A DNA stretch of 64,000 nucleotides from Klenkia sesuvii (GTDB lineage Bacteria; Actinomycetota; Actinomycetes; Mycobacteriales; Geodermatophilaceae): the NCBI RefSeq assembly GCF_037083825.1, contig NZ_JBAPLU010000001.1, forward strand, positions 186,001-250,000. Reading direction: 5' to 3'. Below the pieces are notes generated by a model. The model did not search any database. It worked only from the letters and a program-made list of their open reading frames with translations, and was not told the DNA's origin. Of the stretch, positions 7,350-15,968 are shown in pieces; within the stretch, counting starts at the first letter, position 1, and each line of letters begins with the position of its first letter. The position numbers and the translations under genes are program-made.

Positions 7350-8975
7350 ATGCCTCCCGGCACCGAGCCCGCAGCCCGACCCGCCCGCCGGCGGCTCTCG
7401 CTGCGGGCTCGGCTGCTGGTGGCCTTCCTGGTGCCCACCGTCCTCGTGCTCGGCGTGGTCGGGCTGGTGTCGGTGCTGACCCTGCGGCACCAGCTGGTGG
7501 CCCAGGTCGACGAGGGGCTGGGCGGAGCCGGGGAGCGGGCGCTGCGGACGGTCTACGACGACGACGACCAGCCCCCGGCCGGCGGACCCGGTGGCGGGGA
7601 ACCCGGCGACGGTCCCGAGGAGCTCGGCGGCCCGGGCCAGGGCGAGGGCACCGTCGTGGCCTACGTCGAGGACGGGCGGGTCACCAACGCCGTGGTGATC
7701 GACCGCTCCGGTGACTACACCGCCCTGTCGACGTCGCAGCAGGCCCGGTTGGGCGGCCTGACCGCCGACACCCGCCCGACCACGGTGGACCTGGGCGACG
7801 GGCTGGGCGAGTACCGGGTGGTGGCCGAGACGACCCGCGACGGCGCCGTCGTCGTCACCGGGCTGCCGCTGGCGGGGGTGCGCAGCGCGCTGGCCCGGCT
7901 CGTGGTGGTCGAGCTGCTGGCCGGCCTGGTCGCCGTCCTGCTGGCGGCCCTGGCCGCGGGGCTGACCATCCGCCGGCAGCTGCGCCCGCTCGACCGGGTC
8001 GCCGCCACCGCCACCCGTGTCTCGACGCTGGAGCTGTCCACCGGTGAGGTGCAGCTGGCCGAGCGGGTGCCGCCGGCCGACACCGACCCCGGCACCGAGG
8101 TCGGCCAGGTCGGCGCCGCGCTGAACACGATGCTCGACCACGTCGAGAGCTCGCTGGCCGCCCGCCAGGCCTCGGAGACCCAGGTGCGGCAGTTCGTCGC
8201 CGACGCCAGCCACGAGCTGCGCACCCCGCTGGCCTCGATCCGCGGCTACGCCGAGCTGGTGCGCCGGCAGCACGCCGACGTCGAGCCCGAGGTCGGGCAC
8301 GCGCTGCGCCGGGTGGAGTCCGAGGCCGTGCGCATGACCGGCCTGGTCGAGGACCTGCTGCTGCTGGCCCGCCTCGACGCCGGCCGCGACCTCACCGTCG
8401 AGGAGGTCGACCTGGCCGCGCTGGTCGTCGACACCGTGTCCGACGCGCACGTGGCCGGTCCGGACCACCACTGGCGGGTCGACCTCCCCGACGCCGGGGT
8501 GCTGGTGCCCGGCGACGGCGCCCGGCTGCACCAGGTGCTGGCCAACCTGCTGGCCAACGTCCGCACGCACACCCCCGCCGGCACGACGGCGACCGTGCGG
8601 CTGCGCACCGACGGCGACGCGGCGCTGCTCGAGGTGGCCGACGACGGGCCGGGCATCCCGGCGGCGTTGCAGGCCACGGTGTTCGAGCGGTTCGCCCGCG
8701 GCGACTCCTCGCGCTCCCGGCAGGCCGGCTCGACCGGTCTGGGCCTGGCCATCGTCAGCGCGGTGGTGTCCGCGCACGGGGGCAACGTCTCGGTCGCCAG
8801 CCGGCCCGGCCGCACCGTCTTCACCGTCCGGCTGCCGCACGCCGTGCAGGTGGCGGTCGACCCCGACGGCGAGCTGGACGACGACCCCGCAGAGGACCCC
8901 GCAGAGGACCCCGCACAGGACCCCGCACAGGCCCCCGGACCGGCCGCCGGCGACCCGGTCGGCGAGGGGCGGTGA
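7350..8975 (+). CDS. HAMP-domain sensor histidine kinase
   Basis: A 541-residue membrane kinase paired with the preceding regulator. A first membrane helix at about residues 20-45 is followed by an extracellular sensor region of some 130 residues rich in Asp/Gly/Pro, then a second helix (LLAGLVAVLLAALAAGLTI) and a HAMP linker. The H box is FVADASHELRTPLASIRGYA, the N box LHQVLANLLANVRTHT, and the G boxes are VADDGPGIP and GSTGLGLAIVSAVV. The last 40 residues contain short repeats of DPAE/DPAQ. Signal unknown. Confidence 0.93.
   Translation: MPPGTEPAARPARRRLSLRARLLVAFLVPTVLVLGVVGLVSVLTLRHQLVAQVDEGLGGAGERALRTVYDDDDQPPAGGPGGGEPGDGPEELGGPGQGEGTVVAYVEDGRVTNAVVIDRSGDYTALSTSQQARLGGLTADTRPTTVDLGDGLGEYRVVAETTRDGAVVVTGLPLAGVRSALARLVVVELLAGLVAVLLAALAAGLTIRRQLRPLDRVAATATRVSTLELSTGEVQLAERVPPADTDPGTEVGQVGAALNTMLDHVESSLAARQASETQVRQFVADASHELRTPLASIRGYAELVRRQHADVEPEVGHALRRVESEAVRMTGLVEDLLLLARLDAGRDLTVEEVDLAALVVDTVSDAHVAGPDHHWRVDLPDAGVLVPGDGARLHQVLANLLANVRTHTPAGTTATVRLRTDGDAALLEVADDGPGIPAALQATVFERFARGDSSRSRQAGSTGLGLAIVSAVVSAHGGNVSVASRPGRTVFTVRLPHAVQVAVDPDGELDDDPAEDPAEDPAQDPAQAPGPAAGDPVGEGR
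8881..8935 (+). repeat. Tandem 12-base repeat in the kinase tail
   Basis: About four copies of GACCCCGCAGAG/GACCCCGCACAG encode D-P-A-E/Q units at the acidic C terminus of the histidine kinase. Copy number may vary between strains. Confidence 0.7.
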
Positions 8976-8983
8976 CCGGCACG

Positions 8984-9006
8984 GTTGGCGACCCACGTCA
9001 CGGGTA
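8984..9006 (+). promoter_or_regulatory. Possible SigB/SigF-type promoter of the STAS gene
   Basis: GTTG at 8984-8987 and GGGTA at 9002-9006 are separated by 14 bases. This matches the actinobacterial general-stress sigma pattern GTTT-N14-16-GGGTA with one mismatch. The STAS gene starts 12 bases after GGGTA, so any leader would be only a few bases. Confidence 0.35.
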
Positions 9007-9017
9007 GGTCGCGATGC

Positions 9018-9404
9018 GTGACGAATCCGACCGATCCGCCGCCGTCCCCGCTGACCGACGACCCGCCGGCCCCCGAGGTGTCGGTCGAGACCACCGGGCC
9101 CGGCGCCGTCCGGGTGACCGTGGTCGGGGACTTCACCGCCGAGGCACGGCGGCCGGTCATCCGCGTGGTCACCGACCTGCTGCTGGGCGCGGACCCGCCG
9201 CAGTCGGTGCAGCTGGACCTGCACCGGGTCACGTTCCTCAACTCGGCGGGGCTGTCCACCGTCGTCCAGCTGCACCGCATGCTCGAAGGCCGCGGTGCCG
9301 AGCTGGAGCTGGTGGTGGGCACGACGGTGGTGGCGCGACCGCTGCAGCTGTCAGGCCTCTGGCACCGCTTCCACGTGCGCGACGAACGCCCGCCCGGCTC
9401 CTGA
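9018..9404 (+). CDS. STAS-domain anti-sigma factor antagonist
   Basis: A 128-residue single STAS domain. It has the N-terminal strand VRVTVVGDFTAEARRPV and the switch segment FLNSAGLSTVVQLHRML, where the Ser after Asn is the usual phosphorylation site, followed by LELVVGTTVVARPLQLSGL. Such proteins bind anti-sigma kinases and release a stress sigma factor. No cognate kinase or sigma gene is in the window. I chose GTG 9018 because it lies behind a SigB-like promoter; an upstream TTG at 8985 would put the promoter inside the gene. Confidence 0.82.
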   Translation: MTNPTDPPPSPLTDDPPAPEVSVETTGPGAVRVTVVGDFTAEARRPVIRVVTDLLLGADPPQSVQLDLHRVTFLNSAGLSTVVQLHRMLEGRGAELELVVGTTVVARPLQLSGLWHRFHVRDERPPGS

Positions 9405-9494
9405 CCGGCGACCGTCCCCGGGCGCCGGCGCGGTTACCGATGCCCTGGGGCAGAACCGTCCCCGGAGTCCTGGGCCACGACCCCGTGATTTGAC

Positions 9495-9528
9495 TTGCAA
9501 CGCATCCGCGTTCGAACGTATGATCGAA
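9495..9528 (+). promoter_or_regulatory. Leaderless promoter overlapped by a LexA-type SOS box
   Basis: TTGCAA (9495-9500) and TATGAT (9519-9524) are spaced by 18 bases, a good vegetative promoter. Across the -10 lies TTCGAAC-GTAT-GATCGAA (9511-9528), which fits the actinobacterial LexA box TCGAAC-N4-GTTCGA with one mismatch in the right half. Transcription would begin near 9531, right at the GTG start (9532), so the mRNA would be leaderless. Confidence 0.72.
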
Positions 9529-9531
9529 TGC

Positions 9532-11745
9532 GTGCAGTCGTCGGCCCCGCTCACCGGTCCCACCCCGGGTCCACCGTGGAGCGACGACGAACCCGGTCTG
9601 CCCGACACCCTGCGCCTGTCCCCGGCCGCGGTCGCCGAACGCGCCGCACGACGCGCCCGCATCGACGCTGCCCACCCTGAACCTGCGCCCCCTCCGACTA
9701 ATGACACCGCCACGCCCTGCGCGAGCGGTCCGACCGCATCCGGCAGGTTCCGGACCACCCGACGCCGGAGAGCCCCCGCTCGAGCCAGCGACCGCGCCGC
9801 CGCAGCGCGCGCAGAGTTCGAGGCCGCGACCTGGCCGACCTTCGCCCCGCCCGCACTGGGCGCTGCCACCGGACCCATGTCCCAGGTGATGGCCGCCGAG
9901 CGCGCCCTGGCCACAGCCACTGCTGCCCGCGCCCGTGCGCTCAGCGCCCTCGCCGACGCCCGCCCCGCTGGCGACGACCGACCCGCCGGCACTCCCGGCG
10001 CCATGTCCGCCGAACGCCGCAGCGCGCGAGCCGACGTCCTGTCCCAGGTCTCGGAATGGGTCGTCCGCGAACTCCGCGTGTCCCTCGCCGTCACCGACAC
10101 CGCCGCCGACCGGATGCTGGTGCAGGCCCTCACCCTGACCCGACGCCTCCCCGGCGTCCTCGCTGCACTCGAGGGCGGCACCATCCACTGCGGGCACCTC
10201 CCCGCGCTCGTCGACCTGCTCGACCCCATCACCGACCACACCTTGCGCGCCCGCATCGAGGCCGAGCTCCTCCGCTGGCTCGCCGCCCGCGGCGCCACCG
10301 GGACCATCACCACCCCTGCCCAGCTCCGCGCCAAGGTCCACCGCGTCCTGCTCGCCCGCGACGCCCGCACCCAGGCCGAGAACCTGCGCCGCGCCCTGGC
10401 CACCCGCGGCGTGTTCACGTCCCCGGAGCCCGTTCCCGGCATGAGCGGCATCTACCTGCGGATGACCACCGCCGAGGCCGCCGCCCTCTACGCCGCCCTC
10501 GACCAGCTGGGTGCAGCCCTCCCCGGCGACGAGCCCGCCGACGGAACCGCAGACGGGCCTCGGCGCAGTCGGGCCGAGGAGATGCTCGACGTGGTCCTCG
10601 ACCTCGTCCTCCGCCCCGGCAGCTCGTCCGTGCCTGCGGTGCAGATCTCCCTCACCGTCGTCGCAGCACTCGAGACCCTCCTCGGCGCCGACATCCCCGG
10701 CGACATCGGCGGGCACCTCGTCCCCGCCGCCGAGATCCGTGCGCTCATCGACCTCCTCACCGGCATCCCCCTCGCCGACGACCACGACGCCGAGGCCGGC
10801 GACGAGGCCGGCGACCGGGCGCACCACGAGCACCACGACGAGGCCGACGCCCGGGCCGGCGACCCCCAGACCGAGTACCTGCAGGCGGACGACGTCGAGC
10901 AGTGCGCCGCCGCGGCCGCCGAGGCCGCCGAGGCCGGCGACCCCCGGGCGACCGCCGCCCGAGGCGAGCCGCCGCCGCTGGACGACGCCACCTACTGGGC
11001 GATGGTCGACCAGCTCGTCGCCGCGGCCCCCGACGCCGACGACATGTGGTTCGACCCCGACGACCCGCTCTGGCCCGACCACGACACCTGGCCCTGCGAC
11101 GACACCTCGGCCGGCGACACCGTGGGAACACACCCCGTTGCGCCCGACGACGCGTGCCCTGGGCGGGTCGGCCCGGCCCGCCCGACCGACCACTCCGCAT
11201 CGCCGACCACCCAGAGCTCCGCGGGCACCGGTGCCGAGACCGCTCTCGACGCCCTGCGCGTCGCTGCCCCAGCCGATGTCGCGGCCCTCCGCGGCCTGCT
11301 CGCTGCCACCCGTGCCACCACCGGTGGCGGGCTCACCCACCGACCCCGCATCGCCCTCACCCACGCCCTCACCGGCGCCCTGGTCTCCCTCACCGACCTC
11401 GCCGGGCTGCAGAAGGCCGCCGCCACCGGGACCGGCCTCGGGCCACCCCCGGACACCGACGGCTACCACCCCGCCGCCGCCCTCGAGCGACACGTCCGCA
11501 CCCGCGACCGCCGTTGCCGCACGCCCGGCTGCCGCCGACCCGTCATGACCGGCGAACTCGACCACCACGTCCCCCACCCCGCCGGCCCCACCTCCGCCGC
11601 CAACCTCTGCGGCCTCTGCCTCACCGACCACCGCGGCAAGCACCAAGCACCCGGCTGGCGGCACCACCTCCACCCCGACGGCACCTACACCGTCACCACC
11701 CCTGCCGGCCTCACCGCACGCACCGCACCGCCCGCAGTTCTGTGA
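9532..11745 (+). CDS. DUF222/13E12-type HNH endonuclease-like protein
   Basis: A 737-residue protein of the DUF222 plus HNH group (the mycobacterial 13E12 repeat family). The N-terminal half is helical and Ala/Arg-rich; an acidic region (DEAGDEAGDR) precedes the catalytic part. The HNH module is at the C terminus: CRTPGCRRPV, the catalytic ELDHHVPHPAGPT, NLCGLCLTDHRGKHQ, with two CxxC-like zinc pairs. The promoter carries an SOS box, and some 13E12 genes of mycobacteria are known to be LexA-regulated, so induction by DNA damage is likely. The function of this family is not settled. The GTG at 9532 is favoured because the -10 box overlaps the alternative ATG at 9520. Confidence 0.85.
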   Translation: MQSSAPLTGPTPGPPWSDDEPGLPDTLRLSPAAVAERAARRARIDAAHPEPAPPPTNDTATPCASGPTASGRFRTTRRRRAPARASDRAAAARAEFEAATWPTFAPPALGAATGPMSQVMAAERALATATAARARALSALADARPAGDDRPAGTPGAMSAERRSARADVLSQVSEWVVRELRVSLAVTDTAADRMLVQALTLTRRLPGVLAALEGGTIHCGHLPALVDLLDPITDHTLRARIEAELLRWLAARGATGTITTPAQLRAKVHRVLLARDARTQAENLRRALATRGVFTSPEPVPGMSGIYLRMTTAEAAALYAALDQLGAALPGDEPADGTADGPRRSRAEEMLDVVLDLVLRPGSSSVPAVQISLTVVAALETLLGADIPGDIGGHLVPAAEIRALIDLLTGIPLADDHDAEAGDEAGDRAHHEHHDEADARAGDPQTEYLQADDVEQCAAAAAEAAEAGDPRATAARGEPPPLDDATYWAMVDQLVAAAPDADDMWFDPDDPLWPDHDTWPCDDTSAGDTVGTHPVAPDDACPGRVGPARPTDHSASPTTQSSAGTGAETALDALRVAAPADVAALRGLLAATRATTGGGLTHRPRIALTHALTGALVSLTDLAGLQKAAATGTGLGPPPDTDGYHPAAALERHVRTRDRRCRTPGCRRPVMTGELDHHVPHPAGPTSAANLCGLCLTDHRGKHQAPGWRHHLHPDGTYTVTTPAGLTARTAPPAVL

Positions 11746-11909
11746 CCGTGCTCGGGCCCTACCCGGCCGGTGGGGTTGCGGGCACCGCGACCCAAGACCC
11801 ATGGCGGACGCCGGCGCCCCTCAGGCGTCCGTCGGCACAACGGTCCGGCGTTCCGCCCCCGTGTCGACGAACGCCGCCAGGTACGCGCCGGGGTCCCAGC
11901 GGCTGTCGC

Positions 11910-13244
11910 TCACAGCTGGGGCAGGTGGTGGGCGAGGTCCGGGTGGGGGCCGGGTGCGGATGCCGACATGTCGACACGGGCCTCGCCGAAGAGGGTCGAC
12001 ATGTCGACACCGGAGCGCGCGCAACGCCGCAGGGCCCGGGTCGCGGCGATCTCGACGGCCACCCCCTCGACCTGACCGAGCACCCGGCCGACCCCACCCG
12101 GGCGCACGAGGTCCGCGAGCCGGGCCACCTCGCCCGACGACCACAGCAACGGACCGCTCTGGGTCACCTGGGTGCGGCAGCGGGCCAGCACCGGCGCTGG
12201 CGGCTCCCCGGCGTGCACCCGCGGGTCGCCGTCCAGCAGCTCCGGGTCGACGCCCCAGACCTGCAGGTCCAGCCCCGCCGCGAGCAGCGAGCGCACGCCC
12301 AGCACCGTCGCGTCGACGTCCGCCCCGGGCGCGAGACGCGCGACGACGTCGGGGTGGCGCCACCACCCGCCGACGCCGCGGGCGGCCGGGTCGGGCAGCA
12401 GCCGGGTCAGCGAGCGGGTCTCAGCGTTCTTCTCCCGCCGGGCCGCCACGGGGTCGTCGCCTCGCAGCCCCCAGTCGGGTCCGTCGTGCCAGGCCACGGC
12501 CCGCTCGCGGTGGGCCAGCACCGCCCCGGCGGTGAGCAGCCGGTGCGCCAGCTCCCAGTCCTCGCCGCCGTAGCCGTCGAAGGTCTCGTCGAAGCCCCCC
12601 ACCTCGTCGAACAGTGCCCGCGTCGTCCCCATCACCGCGCTGATGACGAAGCGGTAGGACCGGTCGTCGGCGTCCAGGAGCGACCCGGCCGACCGCAGCC
12701 AAGCCGGCTCGGTCAGCTCCGCGGGGGCCGGGCCGCCGGCGAACCAGGCCAGCAGCCGCTCGGGCGTCCAACCGGCCAGGTCGGCGTGCCGGCGGCGGCC
12801 GGTGACCAGCGCGTCGGGCACCAGCGCCGGCAACGCGGCCAGCTCCTCGACGTAGGTCGGCTCGGGCACGGTGTCGCCGTCGACGAACAGCAGGACGTCG
12901 CCGTCGGCCGCCCGCGCACCCAGGTTGCGCGCCGCGGCCGCCCGGAAACCCCGGTCCTCCTGCCGCACCACGACCACCCCGGACCCGACGACGGGTGGCG
13001 AGGGGGACCCGTCGTCGGCCACCACCACCTGCAGCCGCGTCGCCGGGTGGGTCTGCGCCGCCAGCCCGGCCAGCACGAGGTCCAGCTGGGCCTGCGCCCG
13101 GTAGTGGGGCACCACCACGCTCACGGTGGGCGGCTGCGCTGGCCGGACGTGGTCGAGCGCCGACCAGTCGTTGCCGCGCACCACGTACCGCCCCGGCTCG
13201 CCGAGTGGCGGCTTCCGGTCGGGATCGGACCCGGGACGAGCCAT
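11910..13244 (-). CDS. Family 2 glycosyltransferase, cluster member 6
   Basis: A 444-residue enzyme with a GT-A fold. It shows VSVVVPHYRAQAQLDLVL, the nucleotide-binding VVVADDGSPSPPVV, the DxD-like LLFVDGDTVPEP, and the acceptor-side GGFDETFDGYGGEDWELAHR (galactosyltransferase-type C-terminal motif). The last 130 residues form a separate domain of unknown role. ATG at 13244 overlaps the stop of the preceding gene (ATGA). Most downstream gene of the minus-strand glycosyltransferase operon, so probably the last to be translated. Donor and acceptor sugars cannot be told from sequence. Confidence 0.82.
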   Translation of the reverse strand: MARPGSDPDRKPPLGEPGRYVVRGNDWSALDHVRPAQPPTVSVVVPHYRAQAQLDLVLAGLAAQTHPATRLQVVVADDGSPSPPVVGSGVVVVRQEDRGFRAAAARNLGARAADGDVLLFVDGDTVPEPTYVEELAALPALVPDALVTGRRRHADLAGWTPERLLAWFAGGPAPAELTEPAWLRSAGSLLDADDRSYRFVISAVMGTTRALFDEVGGFDETFDGYGGEDWELAHRLLTAGAVLAHRERAVAWHDGPDWGLRGDDPVAARREKNAETRSLTRLLPDPAARGVGGWWRHPDVVARLAPGADVDATVLGVRSLLAAGLDLQVWGVDPELLDGDPRVHAGEPPAPVLARCRTQVTQSGPLLWSSGEVARLADLVRPGGVGRVLGQVEGVAVEIAATRALRRCARSGVDMSTLFGEARVDMSASAPGPHPDLAHHLPQL

Positions 13245-14167
13245 CAGGCGCCACTCACCGAGGCCCAGACGGCGCGGTAGGCGGCCACCGTCCCCGGCAT
13301 CGACGGGCCGACCGGTGTGCCGGGGTGCAGCCAGGTCGAGGTCGGGTCGGCCACCGCCTCGGCGAGTGCTGGGGCCAGGTCGTCGTAGAGCCACAGCGCG
13401 CCGGGGCAGCGGGCGGCCACCTCCCGGGTGTAGGCGACGTCGGGCACGAGCGGACGGCGTCCGGCGGCCAGCCACGACCCGATCGAGCCCGAGGCCGAGA
13501 CGTGCCGGTGCGGGGCCAACGGCACCGAGGCCGCGCGCAGCCGGGCGGGCAACGCGTCGTCGGGCACGTAGCCGGTGACGGTCAGCGGCCCGAGGGCGGC
13601 GAGCTCGGCGACCAGGTCGTCGTGGCCGTCGGAGGGCCGGCCCAGCGCAGTGAGCCCCGTGCCGGGCGGCAGCGCCCGCAGCGCCTCGTCGTGCCCCTTG
13701 CCCGGGTACAGGAAGCCCAGCACCACGACCTGCCCGTCCGGCGGCGGCACCGGCCCGGGCGGCAGCACCTGCACCGGCAGGGGCACCACGTGCGGGACGG
13801 CGTCGGCGAACGCCCGCAGACGGGTGGCCTCGTGCTCGCTGTTGACCACGACCGCGGCGGCGGCGGCCACCACGGCCGCGTAGGCGCGGGCGCGGCGCTG
13901 CTGGAGCACCGACCCGTCGTCGGGCGGCACGTCGTGCAGGGTCACCACCAGCGGACGGCGCAGGCCGGCCGCCAGCTCGGTGAAGGCGGCCGCGGAGGTC
14001 TCGGCGGTGGGCCCGAACAGCCGGTCGGTGTAGTGCACCTGCACGAGGTCCGGGCCGGTCCCCCCCGCGGCCTCGGCCAGCTCACGGGCGTACCGGGTCA
14101 CGCCGTGCTCGGGCGGACCGACCAGCAGGTGCTCGACGCCGTCCCCGGCCCCCGACCCCGCCCTCAC
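13244..14167 (-). CDS. Glycosyltransferase (GT-B, GT4-like), cluster member 5
   Basis: A 307-residue GT-B type enzyme, shorter than typical GT4 proteins (about 370-400). Visible parts are the N-terminal GVTRYARELAEA, VVVTLHDVPPDDG, VVVNSEHEATRLRAF, and a C-terminal half with VVVLGFLYPGKGHDEALRAL, a GYVPDDAL segment and SASGSIGSWLAAGRRPLV in place of the usual EGFGxxxxEAxA box. The start is the GTG at 14167, overlapping the preceding stop by 4 bases (GTGA). It probably adds a sugar to the same glycan or glycolipid as its neighbours. Confidence 0.75.
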   Translation of the reverse strand: MRAGSGAGDGVEHLLVGPPEHGVTRYARELAEAAGGTGPDLVQVHYTDRLFGPTAETSAAAFTELAAGLRRPLVVTLHDVPPDDGSVLQQRRARAYAAVVAAAAAVVVNSEHEATRLRAFADAVPHVVPLPVQVLPPGPVPPPDGQVVVLGFLYPGKGHDEALRALPPGTGLTALGRPSDGHDDLVAELAALGPLTVTGYVPDDALPARLRAASVPLAPHRHVSASGSIGSWLAAGRRPLVPDVAYTREVAARCPGALWLYDDLAPALAEAVADPTSTWLHPGTPVGPSMPGTVAAYRAVWASVSGA

Positions 14168-15177
14168 GAGCCCGAGCGGTCGGCGGCGACCCGGCCGTAG
14201 ACGTGGTCGTGCACCCGGCGCAGGTGCGCGCGCTGCTCGGCCCGCCAGGCGGGGTCGGCCCTCGGCGGCCACGGCCGGGTGACCGCGACCAGCACCGCCG
14301 CGGTCAGCGACCCGGTGTCGAGGCCGCGCACCTCGTCGTTGCCGTAGAGCACGACGTCGTCCCACTGGTCGGCGTAGTGCCCGCAGGTCGGCGCGACCAC
14401 CCGCGTGCCCACGTCGCGGCAGGCCTCCAACCAGCCCGAGTGGGTGCCGAAGCGGTGCGGCAGCACCGAGACGGCCAGCGTCTGCAGGTAGGCGGTCAGC
14501 TCGGCGTCGTCGTAGCGGGGGTGCACCACCAGCTCGTACTCCCCCGCGTCGGCGCCCTCGCGCAGCCCGGGCACCCGTGCGGCCAGGTCGACGTCGTCGT
14601 GCACGTCGACCCGCAGGCGCCCGCCGCCCGAGACCGCGCCCGAGGCCGCGGCGCGCACGACGTCCAGCGGGTCGAGCAGGTTGGTGCGCAGGGACTTCAG
14701 GTGGACGCCGACCAGCCGGGGTTCCCGGCCGACGTCGGGCAGCGGCGTGACCAGGCCCGGGTGCGGGACGACGATGCACGAGCGGGAGAACCGCTCGGCG
14801 ACCTCGTCGGCGGCGCCCTCGGTCAGGGTCAGCACCACCTCCGCCGCACCCAGCAGCGCGGCGAGGTGCCGGTCGTGGCGCTCGCGGGTGGAGTGGTGCG
14901 GGTTGCGCAGGTCGTGCACCGTGACCACGAGCCCCACGCCGCTGCGGCGCACCGTCTCGGTCCAGGTCAGCATCTCGTCGGGGGTCAGCCCGTCGTAGCC
15001 GAAGTGCAGGTGGACGACGTCGACCTCGGCGGCGTGCGCGGCCAGGTAGTCGGGGTCCAGCCACGGGCTCGGCGCCCAGGGCTGGTCCGGCGGGGGCGGC
15101 GGGCCGACGCGCTCGACCCCCGCGGGCAGCACCGCGTCGAGGTAGGGGTGCGTGTGCGGCACGGTGACCACCCGCAT
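14164..15177 (-). CDS. Glycosyltransferase (GT-B), cluster member 4
   Basis: A 337-residue GT-B-like protein. It begins MRVVTVPHTHPYLDAVLP and carries VDVVHLHFGYDGLTPDEM, LVVTVHDLRNPHH and LTLTEGAADEVAERF in the N-terminal half. The C-terminal half has ELVVHPRYDDAELTAYL and SVLPHRFGTHSGWLEACRD, followed by a GTRVVAPTCGHY acceptor/donor loop. The ATG shares one base with the previous stop codon (TGATG), so translation is coupled. No close named relative is apparent to me; donor and acceptor are unknown. Confidence 0.75.
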   Translation of the reverse strand: MRVVTVPHTHPYLDAVLPAGVERVGPPPPPDQPWAPSPWLDPDYLAAHAAEVDVVHLHFGYDGLTPDEMLTWTETVRRSGVGLVVTVHDLRNPHHSTRERHDRHLAALLGAAEVVLTLTEGAADEVAERFSRSCIVVPHPGLVTPLPDVGREPRLVGVHLKSLRTNLLDPLDVVRAAASGAVSGGGRLRVDVHDDVDLAARVPGLREGADAGEYELVVHPRYDDAELTAYLQTLAVSVLPHRFGTHSGWLEACRDVGTRVVAPTCGHYADQWDDVVLYGNDEVRGLDTGSLTAAVLVAVTRPWPPRADPAWRAEQRAHLRRVHDHVYGRVAADRSGS

Positions 15178-15968
15178 CAGACGGCCACCCAGTCCTCGCC
15201 CGCGCGGCGCACCAGGCCGCGCTCCTGGAACGCCTCCAGCCAGCCCTGCATGGGCCACCAGCCCCAGCGCCGGGCGAAGACCGCACCGTTGGCCAGCACG
15301 TCGGACAGGTGCTCGACGGGGGGTCGGGAGACCGGGTGGTGCTGGTGGAAGGCGGCCGCACCGCCCACCCAGCGCAGCGGCACCCCGGCCGCGTGCGCGG
15401 TCTCGGCGAAGTCGGTGTCCTCGCCGCCGTAGCCGGCGTACTCGGTGCAGAACCCGTCCAGCCGGGTCCAGGTCGCGGCGGTCAGCGCGAACGACAACGA
15501 CCAGAACAGGCGGTGGTCCGCCGCCGGCCACACCTCGCCGTCGGGCGGCGCGGGTCGGGCCGGGTGCGGGTCGGCCAGGGTGGGCAGGGCCGCCAGGTCG
15601 TAGTCGGGCGCCGGCGGCAGGTACGTCACGGGACCCGAGTCCAGCACACCGTCCTGCGCGACCGCCGCGTACCTGGCCAGCAGGACCGGCGCCGGGATGC
15701 AGTCGACGTCGAGGAACACCAGCAGTCCCGCACCGCGGTCGAGGGCGGCCGCCGCGCCGGCGTTGCGGGCCGCGGCCAGCGGCAACCGGTCCCCGGCGGG
15801 CAGGTCCACCACCCGCGCGCGGTCCCCGACCACGGCCGCCACCCCGTCGTCGCCCATGGCCACCACGACGTGGTCGTCGGCGGGCCGGGTCTGCGCCGCG
15901 AGGCCGGCCAGCTGCCGGGCGAGGTGGTCGTGCCGGCCGTGCACGACGGTGACCACCGCCGTCCTCAC
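15177..15968 (-). CDS. Family 2 glycosyltransferase, cluster member 3
   Basis: A 263-residue GT-A enzyme. Motifs are TAVVTVVHGRHDHLARQL, LPLAAARNAGAAAALDRG, the metal-binding LLVFLDVDCIPAP, and the C-terminal LDGFCTEYAGYGGEDTDFAE typical of the GT2/galactosyltransferase C domain. It starts with GTG at 15968, overlapping the upstream gene (GTGA). It resembles cluster member 6 in its ED-containing acceptor box, so the two may add similar sugars. Confidence 0.82.
   Translation of the reverse strand: MRTAVVTVVHGRHDHLARQLAGLAAQTRPADDHVVVAMGDDGVAAVVGDRARVVDLPAGDRLPLAAARNAGAAAALDRGAGLLVFLDVDCIPAPVLLARYAAVAQDGVLDSGPVTYLPPAPDYDLAALPTLADPHPARPAPPDGEVWPAADHRLFWSLSFALTAATWTRLDGFCTEYAGYGGEDTDFAETAHAAGVPLRWVGGAAAFHQHHPVSRPPVEHLSDVLANGAVFARRWGWWPMQGWLEAFQERGLVRRAGEDWVAV

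Noticed and set aside
10056..13280. A 1074-codon plus-strand open frame
   Set aside because: It crosses the DUF222 gene and then runs antisense to the glycosyltransferase at 11910. Its translation is Arg/Pro/His repeats typical of a GC-rich shadow frame, without any domain.
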